Below are positions 8,696-17,918 of a stretch of 64,000 nucleotides of DNA, piece after piece; the stretch's first letter is position 1; the number at the start of each line of letters is the position of its first letter. Below the pieces are notes generated by a model, which was not told the origin of the DNA, did no database searches, and saw only the letters and a list, made by a program, of their open reading frames with translations. The position numbers and the translations under genes were made by a program. Source of the stretch: Pelagimonas sp017744045 (GTDB lineage Bacteria; Pseudomonadota; Alphaproteobacteria; Rhodobacterales; Rhodobacteraceae); NCBI RefSeq assembly GCF_017744045.1, contig NZ_JAGHRD010000002.1; one strand, given 5' to 3'.

Positions 8696-9694
8696 ATGAA
8701 ACCCACCGTCGCCTCCTTTCCCGCTACAAGATTGCGTCGTCTGCGCCGCACCCCGGCCATCCGGTCCATGGTTCAGGAAACCACGCTCAGCCCCGGCGAT
8801 TTCATCTGGCCGGTCTTTGTGCGTGACGGTGAGGGCGAGGTTGAACCGATCCATTCCATGCCCGGCGTCAATCGCCTCTCGGTGGATAAAGTGGTCGAGG
8901 CCGCCAAAGAGGCACACGCCCTGGGCATCCCCTGTATCTGCCTCTTTCCCTATACCGATCCCGCCCTCAAAACCGAGGATTGCGCGGAGGCCTGGAACTC
9001 GGACAACCTGTCAAACCGCGCCACACGCGCCATCAAGGATGCAGTGCCCGACATTGCGGTGATGACCGATGTGGCGCTCGACCCTTATAACATCAATGGT
9101 CATGACGGCTTTGTCGAAGGCGGCGAGATCGTCAATGACCGCACCGTAGCGGCGCTGGTGAAACAAGCGCTCAGCCAGGCCGAGGCTGGTGCCGATATTA
9201 TTGGGCCATCCGATATGATGGATGGGCGGATTGGAGCCCTGCGCACGGCGTTGGAGGCTGAGGGGCATCAGAACGTCTTGTTGCTGAGCTATGCCGCCAA
9301 ATATGCCAGCGCGTTTTATGGGCCCTTCCGCGATGCGGTGGGCGCATCGGGTGCGCTCAAAGGCGACAAAAAAACCTATCAGATGGAGGCCGGCAATTCG
9401 GATGAGGCCATGCGCCTGATCGAACGGGACCTGATGGAAGGCGCGGATATGATCATGGTCAAGCCGGGCATGCCCTATCTCGATATTTGCCGCCGCGCCA
9501 AAGATATGTTCGGCGCGCCAACCTTTGCCTATCAGGTCAGCGGCGAATACGCGATGTTGGCCGGTGCCGGTGAGCGCGGCTGGGTTGATGGCGAGAAAGT
9601 CATGCTGGAAAGCCTTGTCGCCTTCAAACGGGCAGGTTGCGACGGCATTCTGACTTATTTCGCCCCTGCCGCGGCCAAAATCCTCAACGGGTAG
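8696..9694 (+). CDS. hemB: Delta-aminolevulinic acid dehydratase (porphobilinogen synthase)
   Basis: A 332-residue HemB, which condenses two aminolevulinate molecules to porphobilinogen for heme, siroheme and bacteriochlorophyll. The two Schiff-base lysines are in YAAKYASAFYGPF (near 202) and MVKPGMPYLD (near 255). The usual cysteine-rich zinc site is replaced by DVALDPYNINGHDG, the aspartate-rich magnesium type known from Rhodobacter and Bradyrhizobium relatives. ATG at 8696 has AAGGA 7 bases upstream, which decides against the earlier in-frame ATG at 8660. Confidence 0.97.
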   Translation: MKPTVASFPATRLRRLRRTPAIRSMVQETTLSPGDFIWPVFVRDGEGEVEPIHSMPGVNRLSVDKVVEAAKEAHALGIPCICLFPYTDPALKTEDCAEAWNSDNLSNRATRAIKDAVPDIAVMTDVALDPYNINGHDGFVEGGEIVNDRTVAALVKQALSQAEAGADIIGPSDMMDGRIGALRTALEAEGHQNVLLLSYAAKYASAFYGPFRDAVGASGALKGDKKTYQMEAGNSDEAMRLIERDLMEGADMIMVKPGMPYLDICRRAKDMFGAPTFAYQVSGEYAMLAGAGERGWVDGEKVMLESLVAFKRAGCDGILTYFAPAAAKILNG

Positions 9695-9819
9695 CGGGGA
9701 TTTGCTCATAATTTGTGTCGGATTGGCAAGGTGAGGTGACAATCTTGCCAGCCCGGCCTATAAATCCACGCAACCGGCGCAAACAAGCCGGAGTTGAGGC
9801 ACTGGCAAGGAACGAGCAT

Positions 9820-10374
9820 ATGACTCTCACACGACGGAATCTGACCTTTGGTCTGGGCGCAACCGCGCTCCTATCAGCCTGCGGCAATGGTGTCGGCAGT
9901 CGCGGCCCTGCGATGATCGACGCGCGCGTCGATGCAACGCTGAGCCAGCTTTATTCGGATTACCCAGCGACCCGCGACCTGGCGACCAAGGCGACGGGCA
10001 TGCTGGTCATGCCACTGGTGACCGAGGTTGGGCTTGGATTTGGTGGCGGCTATGGCCGCGGCGCTCTGCGCGTTGGCGGCGCGACTGTTGATTACTACTC
10101 GGTGGCCAAGGCCTCGGGCGGGTTGCAAATCGGCGGGTCGCAGTATTCTCACGTGTTGTTCTTCATGACCGAAGAGGCGCTGAGCACCTTCCGCCGCTCC
10201 CCCGGCTATGCCGCTGGCGCGAATGTCGAATATGCGATTCCTGAGCGGGGCGAGACCCTGGCCGCAGAAACCACAACCTCGCTGGCTCCGGTAATCGCTG
10301 TGATCTTTGGTCAGGCCGGTCTGCGCGTTGGCGCGACACTTGAAGGTGTAAAATACACCCGTATTCTGCCCTGA
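9820..10374 (+). CDS. SYLF-domain lipoprotein (YSC84-like)
   Basis: A 184-residue predicted lipoprotein. The N-terminal signal ends in the lipobox LLSAC near residue 20. The remainder carries the glycine-rich SYLF/YSC84 lipid-binding fold (GLGFGGGYGRGALRV, GGLQIGGSQYSH, GAGANVEYA-like pattern). AAGGA sits 8 bases before ATG 9820. The family is lipid-binding in eukaryotes; bacterial function is not established. It is followed by GC hairpins and a dispersed group-specific repeat. Confidence 0.85.
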   Translation: MTLTRRNLTFGLGATALLSACGNGVGSRGPAMIDARVDATLSQLYSDYPATRDLATKATGMLVMPLVTEVGLGFGGGYGRGALRVGGATVDYYSVAKASGGLQIGGSQYSHVLFFMTEEALSTFRRSPGYAAGANVEYAIPERGETLAAETTTSLAPVIAVIFGQAGLRVGATLEGVKYTRILP

Positions 10375-10398
10375 TATTCATTTAAATTTAGGTGGTTA

Positions 10399-10460
10399 GG
10401 GGGCCAGCCCCCTGCCCGCCCAAAGGCGGGCCACCCCCGGGATATTTTTGGCCCAAAGAA
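10399..10460. repeat. GC hairpins plus GGGATATTTTTGG dispersed motif (copy 1)
   Basis: Two perfect hairpins, GGGGG-CCAG-CCCCC (10399-10412) and GCCCGCC-CAAA-GGCGGGC (10414-10431), are followed by CCCGGGATATTTTTGGCCC (10436-10454). The second copy of the AT-containing core is at 18741-18775 on the other strand. I recall this motif as common between genes in roseobacters. Here it lies between the SYLF and usg genes and may act as a terminator for one or both. Confidence 0.6.
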
Positions 10461-10480
10461 ACGCTCAGTCGCGCGTTTTG

Positions 10481-10750
10481 CTAGTGATAGTGAAACTCTC
10501 CCACCACATTGCGCCATTCTCCCGGTGAGATCATTTTGCGATGGGTAAAGCGCACCGAATGCAGCGGCCCTTCAATTTCGTCATGCCAGAAGGCAATGAA
10601 ATCAAACAAACGCTCGTGATCGGGCGCCAAATCATATTCCTGCCAGATGAAGGTGTTGAGCACGTGGGGATAATCCGGGATGTGGTAGAATAGTTCCGCG
10701 GTGGTCAGCCCATAGCCTTTGAGCATCAATTCAGTCTCGGTTTCCTGCAT
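10481..10750 (-). CDS. usg: Usg family protein
   Basis: An 89-residue protein matching the short Usg family found in alphaproteobacteria, first noticed near tryptophan genes and of unknown function. Recognisable stretches are ETELMLKGYGLTTAE, the aromatic FIWQEYDLAPD, and EIEGPLHSVRFTHRK. I chose ATG at 10750, which has GAGGCA just upstream, over a longer frame from 10816. It is convergent with the SYLF gene and divergent from gyrA. No trp genes are nearby, so the historical linkage does not hold here. Confidence 0.8.
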   Translation of the reverse strand: MQETETELMLKGYGLTTAELFYHIPDYPHVLNTFIWQEYDLAPDHERLFDFIAFWHDEIEGPLHSVRFTHRKMISPGEWRNVVGEFHYH

Positions 10751-10940
10751 TTTTGCCTCATGTTTTTCTGGGGTCACCAGACTGGCGCAGAAATCTTTAC
10801 TTTTCAATAAAAACAAACTGTTAGCAGCCTGTCAGGTTGGCTGCCAGAAATGGGCAGCCACGCTGCCATTGCACCCTACATCCTGCATCTGTTATAAAAG
10901 CTTCAACAAGATATGGCAGATAACCGAGTAGGCACTCTAC

Positions 10941-13691
10941 GTGAACGACACGCCAGAAACACCTGAAAACACAGACGAAAATCCGCCCGAATATACAGGG
11001 CCATCCATTTCCATCTCGCAGGAGATGAAAACCAGCTATCTCGATTACGCCATGAGCGTCATCGTGAGCCGGGCGATTCCCGACGTGCGAGACGGTTTGA
11101 AACCGGTGCATCGCCGGATTTTGTACCACATGTATGATGGCGGCTATACGCCGGACAAATCCTATCGCAAGGCCGCAAAACCCGTTGGCGAGGTGATGGG
11201 CAACTATCACCCGCACGGCGATGGCGCGATCTATGACGCGCTGGTGCGTATGGCGCAGGATTTCTCTATGTCGCTGCCGCTGATCGATGGTCAGGGCAAC
11301 TTTGGTTCTATGGATGGTGATAGCGCTGCCGCCATGCGTTACACCGAGGCGCGACTTGAGAAATCTGCGTTGAACCTGTTGGTGGATATCGACAAGGAAA
11401 CTGTTGATTTCCAGGACAATTATGACGGCAAGGAACGCGAACCTACGGTTCTGCCCGCCCGTTACCCCAATGTTCTGGTCAACGGGGCTGAGGGCATTGC
11501 GGTTGGTATGGCCACCCGTATTCCGCCCCATAACCTTGGCGAAGTGATCACTGCGGCGCTGGCGCTGATTGAAAACCCCGATCTCGACAGCGAACAGCTG
11601 ATCGAACACATCCCTGCCCCGGATTTCCCAACCGGCGGCGTGATCTTGGGCCGGGCTGGCGCGCGCAAAGCCTATACCGAAGGGCGCGGCAGCGTCATCA
11701 TCCGCGCCAAGACCCGTGTCGAAGAAATCCGCAAGGATCGCTGGGCCATCGTGATTGATGAGATCCCTTATCAGGTCAACAAATCCACCATGATCGAGCG
11801 CATCGCCGAGGCGGCGCGCGACAAAAAGATCGAGGGCATCGCCCATGTTCAGGATGAATCTGACCGGGATGGCGTTCGCGTGGTTGTTGAACTGAAACGC
11901 GATGCCACGGCTGAGGTCGTGTTGAACCAACTCTTCCGTTTCACTCCGATGCAGACCAGCTTTGCCTGCAACATGCTGGCGTTGAATGGCGGGCGGCCCG
12001 AACAGTTGAACCTGCGTGGTTTCCTGACGGCCTTCCTTGACTTCCGCGAAGAGGTTGTCATTCGCCGCACCGCGTATTTGCTGCGCAAGGCACGCGAGCG
12101 CAGCCATATCCTGTGTGGTTTGGCTGTGGCGGTGTCGAATGTGGACGAGGTGGTCGCGACCATCCGCGCCTCGGCCGACGCTGCAGAGGCGCGTGTCAAG
12201 CTGATGGAACGCCGTTGGCCCGCGCATGAAATCCTGCCTTATATCGCGCTGATCGACGATCCGACCCATAAGGCGAATGACGACGGCACCTATAACCTCT
12301 CCGAAACCCAGGCACGGGCCATTCTGGAACTGCGTCTTCAGCGTCTGACCCAAATTGGCGTCAAAGAGGTCACGGATGAGCTGGAAGAACTGGCCGGTAA
12401 GATCAAGGATTACCTCGCCATTCTCGCCAGCCGGGATCGCATCCTTGAGATCATCTCAACCGAAATGCGCCAGGTTCGCGATGATTTCGCCGTGCCACGC
12501 CGCACCGAGATCGTCGATTGGGCTGGCGATATGGATGACGAAGACCTGATCGAACGCGAAGACATGGTCGTCACCGTCACTGCCGAGGGTTATATCAAGC
12601 GCACCCCGCTGGCCGATTTCCGGTCGCAGAAACGCGGCGGCAAGGGCCTGTCTGGCGGCGCGATGAAAGATGATGATGTGGTGACCACTCTGTTTGTGGC
12701 CAACACCCATACGCAGCTCTTGTTCTTTACCACCGATGGCATGGCCTACAAGCTCAAGACATGGCGTCTGCCGCAGGGCTCGCGCACGTCCAAGGGTAAG
12801 GCGATTGTCAATATCCTGCCGATCCCGTCTGGCGTTTCGATCGCGGCGATCATGCCGGTGGATCGTGACGAGGAAGAATGGGACGATTTGCAGGTGGTCT
12901 TTGCCACATCGGCGGGGACCGTGCGCCGTAACAAGCTGTCAGATTTCACCAATGTGAAATCCAACGGCAAGATCGCGATGAAGTTCGAGGACGACCATGC
13001 CGAGACCAAGCTGATCGACGTGCGCATCGCTGCGCCCGAGGATCATGTGATGCTGGTCACCGATTCCGGTCGCGCGATCCGCTTCCCGGCCTCGGATGTA
13101 CGGGTGTTCAACAGCCGGGCCTCGGTTGGGGTGCGCGGCATCAAACTGCTGGGCGATGACCGGGTTGTTTCGATGGCGGTGATCCATCCGTTTGAGGCCA
13201 CGCCCGATGAACGCGCTGCGTATCTCAAGATGCGTCGCGCCATGGCCGGTCTGGCTGATGATGCAGAACTGCCAAGCGAAGAGGAAGGCAATGCCAATGC
13301 GCAGCTGGGACAGGAACGCTATGCCCAGATGTCTGCGGCAGAAAACCTGATCCTGACCATCACCGCCAAGGGCCTGGGCAAGCTAAGCTCGTCCCATGAT
13401 TACCCGGTGCGCGGTCGTGGCGGTATGGGTGTGCAGGCCTTTGACAAAGGTATGCGCGGCGGGCCTCTGGTGGCGTGCTTCCCGGTTGAGATGGAGGATC
13501 AGATCATGCTGGCCACCTCGACCGGTCAGTCGATCCGGGTGCCGGTGGATGGGATCTCGTTCCGCTCACGAGGCGCTGGCGGGGTCAATGTCTTCCGCAC
13601 TGGCAAAAGCGAGGTGGTCGTCTCGGTCGCGCGCATTGCCGACCAAGAGGACGACGAGGACACCGATCCAGGAGAGACCAGCGACAGCTGA
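10941..13691 (+). CDS. gyrA: DNA gyrase subunit A
   Basis: A 916-residue GyrA starting with GTG, the cleavage-religation subunit of gyrase. The catalytic tyrosine is Tyr134 (AMRYTEARL). The quinolone-determining region reads HPHGDGAIYDALVRMAQ: the position equal to E. coli Ser83 is Gly95, while Asp87 is kept as Asp99. The C-terminal pinwheel has the GyrA box QKRGGKG, and the protein ends in an acidic tail (EDDEDTDPGE). It stands alone, has an AT-richer upstream region, and is followed by a terminator. Confidence 0.98.
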   Translation: MNDTPETPENTDENPPEYTGPSISISQEMKTSYLDYAMSVIVSRAIPDVRDGLKPVHRRILYHMYDGGYTPDKSYRKAAKPVGEVMGNYHPHGDGAIYDALVRMAQDFSMSLPLIDGQGNFGSMDGDSAAAMRYTEARLEKSALNLLVDIDKETVDFQDNYDGKEREPTVLPARYPNVLVNGAEGIAVGMATRIPPHNLGEVITAALALIENPDLDSEQLIEHIPAPDFPTGGVILGRAGARKAYTEGRGSVIIRAKTRVEEIRKDRWAIVIDEIPYQVNKSTMIERIAEAARDKKIEGIAHVQDESDRDGVRVVVELKRDATAEVVLNQLFRFTPMQTSFACNMLALNGGRPEQLNLRGFLTAFLDFREEVVIRRTAYLLRKARERSHILCGLAVAVSNVDEVVATIRASADAAEARVKLMERRWPAHEILPYIALIDDPTHKANDDGTYNLSETQARAILELRLQRLTQIGVKEVTDELEELAGKIKDYLAILASRDRILEIISTEMRQVRDDFAVPRRTEIVDWAGDMDDEDLIEREDMVVTVTAEGYIKRTPLADFRSQKRGGKGLSGGAMKDDDVVTTLFVANTHTQLLFFTTDGMAYKLKTWRLPQGSRTSKGKAIVNILPIPSGVSIAAIMPVDRDEEEWDDLQVVFATSAGTVRRNKLSDFTNVKSNGKIAMKFEDDHAETKLIDVRIAAPEDHVMLVTDSGRAIRFPASDVRVFNSRASVGVRGIKLLGDDRVVSMAVIHPFEATPDERAAYLKMRRAMAGLADDAELPSEEEGNANAQLGQERYAQMSAAENLILTITAKGLGKLSSSHDYPVRGRGGMGVQAFDKGMRGGPLVACFPVEMEDQIMLATSTGQSIRVPVDGISFRSRGAGGVNVFRTGKSEVVVSVARIADQEDDEDTDPGETSDS

Positions 13692-13710
13692 TCCTTCTTC
13701 GAAAACCCAA

Positions 13711-13740
13711 ACGCCGGCTTGTTCAAGTCGGCGTTTTTTT
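13711..13740 (+). terminator. Rho-independent terminator of gyrA
   Basis: The stem ACGCCGGCTT / AAGTCGGCGT (one G-T wobble) with a GTTC loop is followed by seven T, 20 bases after the gyrA stop. Confidence 0.92.
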
Positions 13741-13751
13741 CAGGTTTTTCA

Positions 13752-14147
13752 ATGCGTACGACCCCTTACCTACAGCAAATCCATTTCGAAGGTTTCTTGC
13801 GTTTTTTGCAGGTCGAATTGGGATTGACTGAGGAACAAATCCAAGACGCCCTTAAGGAACTGGATGGCCCGAAAGCGGTGGTCGCCTCTCGCGCCTATAT
13901 CCTGGCCTATGACCATTTGGGCCGGCATGTGTCACAACTCCTGACAGCCCGGCAGCTCAAGGCGTTTGTGACGCAGAACGAAACTGTTCTCACGGACGAT
14001 GAAGACCGGTTTTTCTTTGCGCGAAGCTTGCTGGAAACCGCCACGCTGACAGCCACGGAGCGGGCCCAAATTGTCACTGCAATGCCAGAGGATTATCAAC
14101 CCAACCTGACAAGGTGGTTTGGATCAGACCGCACAAACCCGGTTTAA
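13752..14147 (+). CDS. Hypothetical protein (131 aa)
   Basis: A soluble, alpha-helical-looking protein with no signal peptide, membrane helix or motif that I recognise. An upstream in-frame start at 13719 lies inside the gyrA terminator, so ATG 13752 is chosen. It begins 11 bases after the terminator T-run, so its promoter must overlap that hairpin, or it depends on read-through from gyrA. Composition is like its neighbours. The following gene starts 47 bases downstream on the same strand. Confidence 0.65.
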   Translation: MRTTPYLQQIHFEGFLRFLQVELGLTEEQIQDALKELDGPKAVVASRAYILAYDHLGRHVSQLLTARQLKAFVTQNETVLTDDEDRFFFARSLLETATLTATERAQIVTAMPEDYQPNLTRWFGSDRTNPV

Positions 14148-14194
14148 GCCATCCTCAACCCTTCTCTGCCAATCTTGCACCAGAGGAGACCGCA

Positions 14195-14545
14195 ATGAAC
14201 CTGTACACTTGCATGATCGATTTGAAGAATGATTCAAAGGCGCTGGCCTTTGCCCATGCGGTCGAACAATGGCTGGATCATTTGATGACCGCCGGGGTGA
14301 TCACCCGTTGGCACCTCTATCGGCGCAAGCTGAACCTGGCGGCGGATTGCTATCGCGATTTCCTGTTGCAGATTGAGGTTCAGGATCTGGCCCAGCTCGA
14401 CGCGGCCTTTAAGACCAGCGGCCAGCAGGATGATCATATCGAAACGCTCTATCGCGCCGTGCATGAACAGATTCTGTCATCTGATTTTGCCCTGTATCGC
14501 CCCTTCCCTGATGCGGAACGGGCGGAGCGTATGGCGCTGCTTTAG
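14195..14545 (+). CDS. Conserved hypothetical protein (116 aa, DUF6614-like)
   Basis: A 116-residue protein with the conserved start MNLYTCMIDLKNDSKALAFAHA and end LYRPFPDAERAERMALL. I associate this pattern with a small alphaproteobacterial family of unknown function (DUF6614, from memory). GAGGAG lies 6 bases before ATG 14195, which rules out the longer frame. The pattern of short beta strands and helices suggests a ferredoxin-like dimer fold, but this is only an impression. Confidence 0.75.
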   Translation: MNLYTCMIDLKNDSKALAFAHAVEQWLDHLMTAGVITRWHLYRRKLNLAADCYRDFLLQIEVQDLAQLDAAFKTSGQQDDHIETLYRAVHEQILSSDFALYRPFPDAERAERMALL

Positions 14546-14564
14546 GATCTGGCCCCTAAGGAAA

Positions 14565-14584
14565 AGGGCGGGTTGCCCCGCCCT
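14565..14584 (-). terminator. Terminator between convergent genes
   Basis: AGGGCGGG-TTGC-CCCGCCCT is a perfect 8-bp stem. Read on the minus strand it is followed by TTTTCC, so it suits the carboxypeptidase transcript. It may also stop the opposite one. Confidence 0.8.
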
Positions 14585-14589
14585 GCCCG

Positions 14590-16065
14590 TCACAGCTTGT
14601 ATAGATCTTTGAACTTGCTCTCGAGGTAATCGAGCAAGGGAGCCTCGCTTGGTTCCGCTCCGGTCGCGTGCTTGATCGTCGCCTTGGCCTCACGCAGCCC
14701 GCCATGCTGCTGCAGGTTCTCTTTCAGCCAGCCGGTGGCGGCGCTGGTATCACCCTGTGCCAATTGGTCATCCAGATCCGGCACCGCCTTGCGCAGCGCG
14801 TCATGCAGGCAGCCCGCATAGACATTGCCCAGCGAATAGGTCGGAAAATAACCAAACAGCCCTGCGGCCCAATGCACATCCTGCAAGACACCGTTTGAGG
14901 GTTTGTCCACCGCGTAGCCAAAATCGGCAAGGAACCGGTCATCCCACGCCCCTTGCAGATCATCTACAGCCAGATCACCCTTGATCACCGCTTGCTCCAG
15001 ATCGAAACGCAGCAGGACATGTAGGTTATACTGCACCTCATCCGCTTCGGTGCGGATATAACCGTTTTTGATCCGGTTCACGGCACCATAGAACGTCTCT
15101 TCGTCCGCGATCCCAAAGTCACCAAACTCATCACGCATCTGTTTGAACAACCACCCGGTAAAGGCGCGCGACCGGCCCAGTTGGTTTTCATAAATCCGGC
15201 TCTGGCTTTCATGCACTCCCATGGACACGCCAGACCCCAGCGGGGTCAACCGATAGGCCTGATCGATATTTTGCTCGTAACAGCCATGCCCCACCTCATG
15301 GATGGTGGAGTAAAAGCAGTTGAACGGGTCCAGCGCCTCGGTCCGTGTAGTGATGCGCACATCATTGCCACTGCCCGAGCTGAACGGATGCACAGCCTTG
15401 TCAACACGCCCACGGCGGAAGTCATAGCCAAAGGCCGCCGCCAGCTTTTCGGCCAGGCGCATCTGCCCCGCCTCGTCAAAATGGGTCGTCAGGCCCGGCA
15501 ATTCCGGTTGTGCCAGAACCGCCTCCCGCAGGGCCACCAGACGCGGACGCAGGGCCCCGAACATGGCACTGAGCTCAGCCGCGGTTGCGCCCGGTTCGTA
15601 ATCATTCAACAGGGCGTCATAGCTGTCGCCCCCTTGCGCCAAGGCCTGCGCCTCTTCTTTGCGCAGCGCGACAACCTCTTTCAAAGTCGGGGCAAAGGCG
15701 GCAAAATTGTCATCCGCCCGCGCCTCGGCCCAGATCCCATGAGATTTGGAGATCATGCGCGCCAGTTCCGAGGCCAACCGTTCAGGCACCCGCGAATTGC
15801 GCTCAAACGAGCGCCGGATTTCGCGCACTTGTGCCTGGGCGACTGGGTCCAAAGACGCCTCATCAATAGCGGCCAGCCACTCGCCAATTCGTGGATCGAC
15901 ACGGCGCTGATGCAAAATCCCCTCGATTGCCGCCATTTCATCGCTGCGCTGATCGGCGCTGCCTGGCGACATCATGGTTTCCTGATCCCAGCTCAGCCGG
16001 CCAGCGGTTTGGCCCAGGGCCTCAGTGTCACGCTGAAAGGCCATAAGATCGGTGTAAGCGTTCAT
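14590..16065 (-). CDS. Carboxypeptidase M32 (Taq/Pfu-type metallocarboxypeptidase)
   Basis: A 491-residue peptidase family M32 enzyme, which removes C-terminal residues from peptides with a bound metal. The HEXXH site is IHEVGHGCYEQ near residue 253, followed by SMGVHESQSRIYENQLGRS, which holds the third ligand region. Family segments LSWDQETMMSPG and PLGSGVSMG are present. ATG at 16065 has GAGGAG upstream. It begins one base after the ctaA stop, so the two are probably cotranscribed, although no functional link is known. Confidence 0.95.
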   Translation of the reverse strand: MNAYTDLMAFQRDTEALGQTAGRLSWDQETMMSPGSADQRSDEMAAIEGILHQRRVDPRIGEWLAAIDEASLDPVAQAQVREIRRSFERNSRVPERLASELARMISKSHGIWAEARADDNFAAFAPTLKEVVALRKEEAQALAQGGDSYDALLNDYEPGATAAELSAMFGALRPRLVALREAVLAQPELPGLTTHFDEAGQMRLAEKLAAAFGYDFRRGRVDKAVHPFSSGSGNDVRITTRTEALDPFNCFYSTIHEVGHGCYEQNIDQAYRLTPLGSGVSMGVHESQSRIYENQLGRSRAFTGWLFKQMRDEFGDFGIADEETFYGAVNRIKNGYIRTEADEVQYNLHVLLRFDLEQAVIKGDLAVDDLQGAWDDRFLADFGYAVDKPSNGVLQDVHWAAGLFGYFPTYSLGNVYAGCLHDALRKAVPDLDDQLAQGDTSAATGWLKENLQQHGGLREAKATIKHATGAEPSEAPLLDYLESKFKDLYKL

Positions 16066-16066
16066 A

Positions 16067-17212
16067 TCACGCTGCTCCTCGGATGCTTTGTTCCACAGGG
16101 TAGCGGGCCGCAAACCGCGCGCGCAGGATCAATGCCCACAAAACCACTGCCCCCAATTGGTGCGCCAAGGCCAGATGCCATGGTGCGATATACAAGACCG
16201 CGACAATTCCCAGAACAACCTGCAAACACAACATGGCGAAAACCGCGTTGAACCTGAAACGTGTATCTGCATTTGCGGACAGTCGCGCACGACGCCAGGT
16301 GATGAAACCGTAAATCAACAATAAATATCCAAGTACACGGTGAACGAATTGAACCAACCCAGCGTTCTCGAAAAAGTTGCGCCAAATCGGCTGAATGTCA
16401 AATGCTTCTGGCGGCAGGATTCCGCCTGCCATCAGCGGCCAATCGTTAAAGGTTCGCCCCGCATCAATACCGGCCACCAAAGCCCCGACCAGGATCTGCA
16501 AAAACGCAAAATGCATCAGCCCGGTGGACATGCCAAACAGCTTGGCTTCGCTCAAACGCCGCGCCTGCATGAGCTCGCGCTCTTCGCGACCCAGGCTGTA
16601 AACATACCAGGCGATAAAGCCCAGAATGACAAAGGCCAGCCCCAAATGGGTCGCCAACCGGTAAGAGGCAACATCGGTCATCTGCCCCGTCAGGCCCGAG
16701 GCGACCATCCACCAGCCAACAGCCCCTTGCAAACCGCCAAGCACGCCAAGGCCCAACAAACGGCCCGTCCAGCCTGTCGGAATACGTTTCGCTGCCAGGA
16801 AACCAAAAAATCCGAGCGCCCAAACCAGGCCAATCACCCGGCCCAGCTGACGATGTCCCCATTCCCACCAATAGATGAACTGGAATTCAGACAAGGTCAT
16901 GCCCTTATTCTCCAGCGCGTATTCCGGAATCTGTTTGTATTTCTCGAATTCGGACTGCCAGGCCTCTGCGCTCATCGGGGGCAGCGCACCAGTCACGGGG
17001 CGCCATTCGGTGATGGACAACCCGCTATCGGTCAACCGGGTCAACCCGCCCACGGCAATCATCACGACCACCAGCGCAAAAAGCAGCATCAGCCAGATAC
17101 GGATCGCCCGCCGCGCCCCGCGTTTGCCCGCATCAATCATCCCGCCTGTCGGTTCGGCTGGCTTGCTCTGAGCCTCGCTCACATCTTCAAACAGCTTGCG
17201 TTTTTCAGCCAT
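16067..17212 (-). CDS. ctaA: Heme A synthase (COX15/CtaA)
   Basis: A 381-residue membrane enzyme that converts heme O to heme A for aa3-type cytochrome oxidase. About eight hydrophobic segments are visible. Conserved family stretches are GGLTRLTDSGLSITEWRPVTGALPP (positions about 50-75), YWWEWGHRQLGRVIG, and VQFVHRVLGYLL, carrying heme-binding histidines. ATG 17212 with GGAG upstream is preferred over a longer frame. It is the first gene of a two-gene minus-strand unit with the M32 carboxypeptidase. Confidence 0.95.
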   Translation of the reverse strand: MAEKRKLFEDVSEAQSKPAEPTGGMIDAGKRGARRAIRIWLMLLFALVVVMIAVGGLTRLTDSGLSITEWRPVTGALPPMSAEAWQSEFEKYKQIPEYALENKGMTLSEFQFIYWWEWGHRQLGRVIGLVWALGFFGFLAAKRIPTGWTGRLLGLGVLGGLQGAVGWWMVASGLTGQMTDVASYRLATHLGLAFVILGFIAWYVYSLGREERELMQARRLSEAKLFGMSTGLMHFAFLQILVGALVAGIDAGRTFNDWPLMAGGILPPEAFDIQPIWRNFFENAGLVQFVHRVLGYLLLIYGFITWRRARLSANADTRFRFNAVFAMLCLQVVLGIVAVLYIAPWHLALAHQLGAVVLWALILRARFAARYPVEQSIRGAA

Positions 17213-17512
17213 GTTTCTTCTCCATTTGCGCGAGACACTAGTGCTGGAGTGCACTGGCTTCAACCTCAACAGGGATGCGTTTCTGCGACGCGGTCTAGCG
17301 TTTCCCGCTTCCACAGAAACGCCGATCTAAGACCATGCCTTCAGCGCTCTCATGACATTGGCGAAACGCTGTTTCAGCGAAAATTGGATGGGCTAGAGGG
17401 TAAGGAATACCTTGGTCAGACTTTCCAGACTTAGCCGCCCCACCCCAATCATGTAGGTTGAATGCAGAAATTACGACAACAGCAACACAGACTTTAGCCA
17501 AGGACCTACAAA
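17213..17512. other. Non-coding interval between ctaA and the SH3-like gene
   Basis: About 300 bases holding divergent promoters. A small palindrome CGCTG-TTT-CAGCG lies near 17365-17380. I see no gene, repeat or RNA that I can support. Confidence 0.4.
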
Positions 17513-17833
17513 ATGAAAAAGCTTCTGATTTCCGCCATTATCGCCGCCACCGCCATGGGCGCAACTGCCGCAACTGCCTCCACCGCCTGGATTGAAAAAG
17601 GCGTCAAGCTGAACGCACGCTCCGGCCCAGGCACCTATTACAAGGTGATTGGCACCTTCCACCCTTGCACCAAGATCCACGTTGTGGGCTGGAAAAACGG
17701 TTGGGCCAAGGTGTCTTACAACCACCACTACTACTGGGTGTCCGGCAAGTACCTGCAGAACCATTCCTGCAACCACTACGTGAAGCCGAAGAAAAAGCAT
17801 TACGGCCACAGCCAGGGCTACAAGCATTACTAA
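17513..17833 (+). CDS. Secreted bacterial SH3-like protein with His/Lys-rich tail
   Basis: A 106-residue exported protein. The signal peptide spans residues 1-23 (cut after TASTA-like). An SH3b-type domain follows (WIEKGVKLNARSGPGTYYKVIGTF ... GWAKVSYNHHYYWVSGKYL), a fold often used to hold cell-wall or peptide ligands. It has two cysteines. The last 20 residues are rich in His, Lys and Tyr (KPKKKHYGHSQGYKHY), which could bind metal. The gene is monocistronic with a strong terminator. Confidence 0.85.
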   Translation: MKKLLISAIIAATAMGATAATASTAWIEKGVKLNARSGPGTYYKVIGTFHPCTKIHVVGWKNGWAKVSYNHHYYWVSGKYLQNHSCNHYVKPKKKHYGHSQGYKHY

Positions 17834-17877
17834 ACCTACCTGGCCGGGGTCTCCCCTCCCTAACCCGGCACAGCCTT

Positions 17878-17904
17878 GGACCAGCCTTTTGGCTGGTCCT
17901 TTTT
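17878..17904 (+). terminator. Rho-independent terminator
   Basis: The perfect 9-bp stem GGACCAGCC-TTTT-GGCTGGTCC is followed by five T, after the SH3-like gene. Confidence 0.95.
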
Positions 17905-17918
17905 CGTTCGACAAACCG

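Noticed and set aside
10821..12353. A 510-residue frame opposite gyrA
   Set aside because: Antisense to gyrA codons; no recognisable domain and unusual composition.
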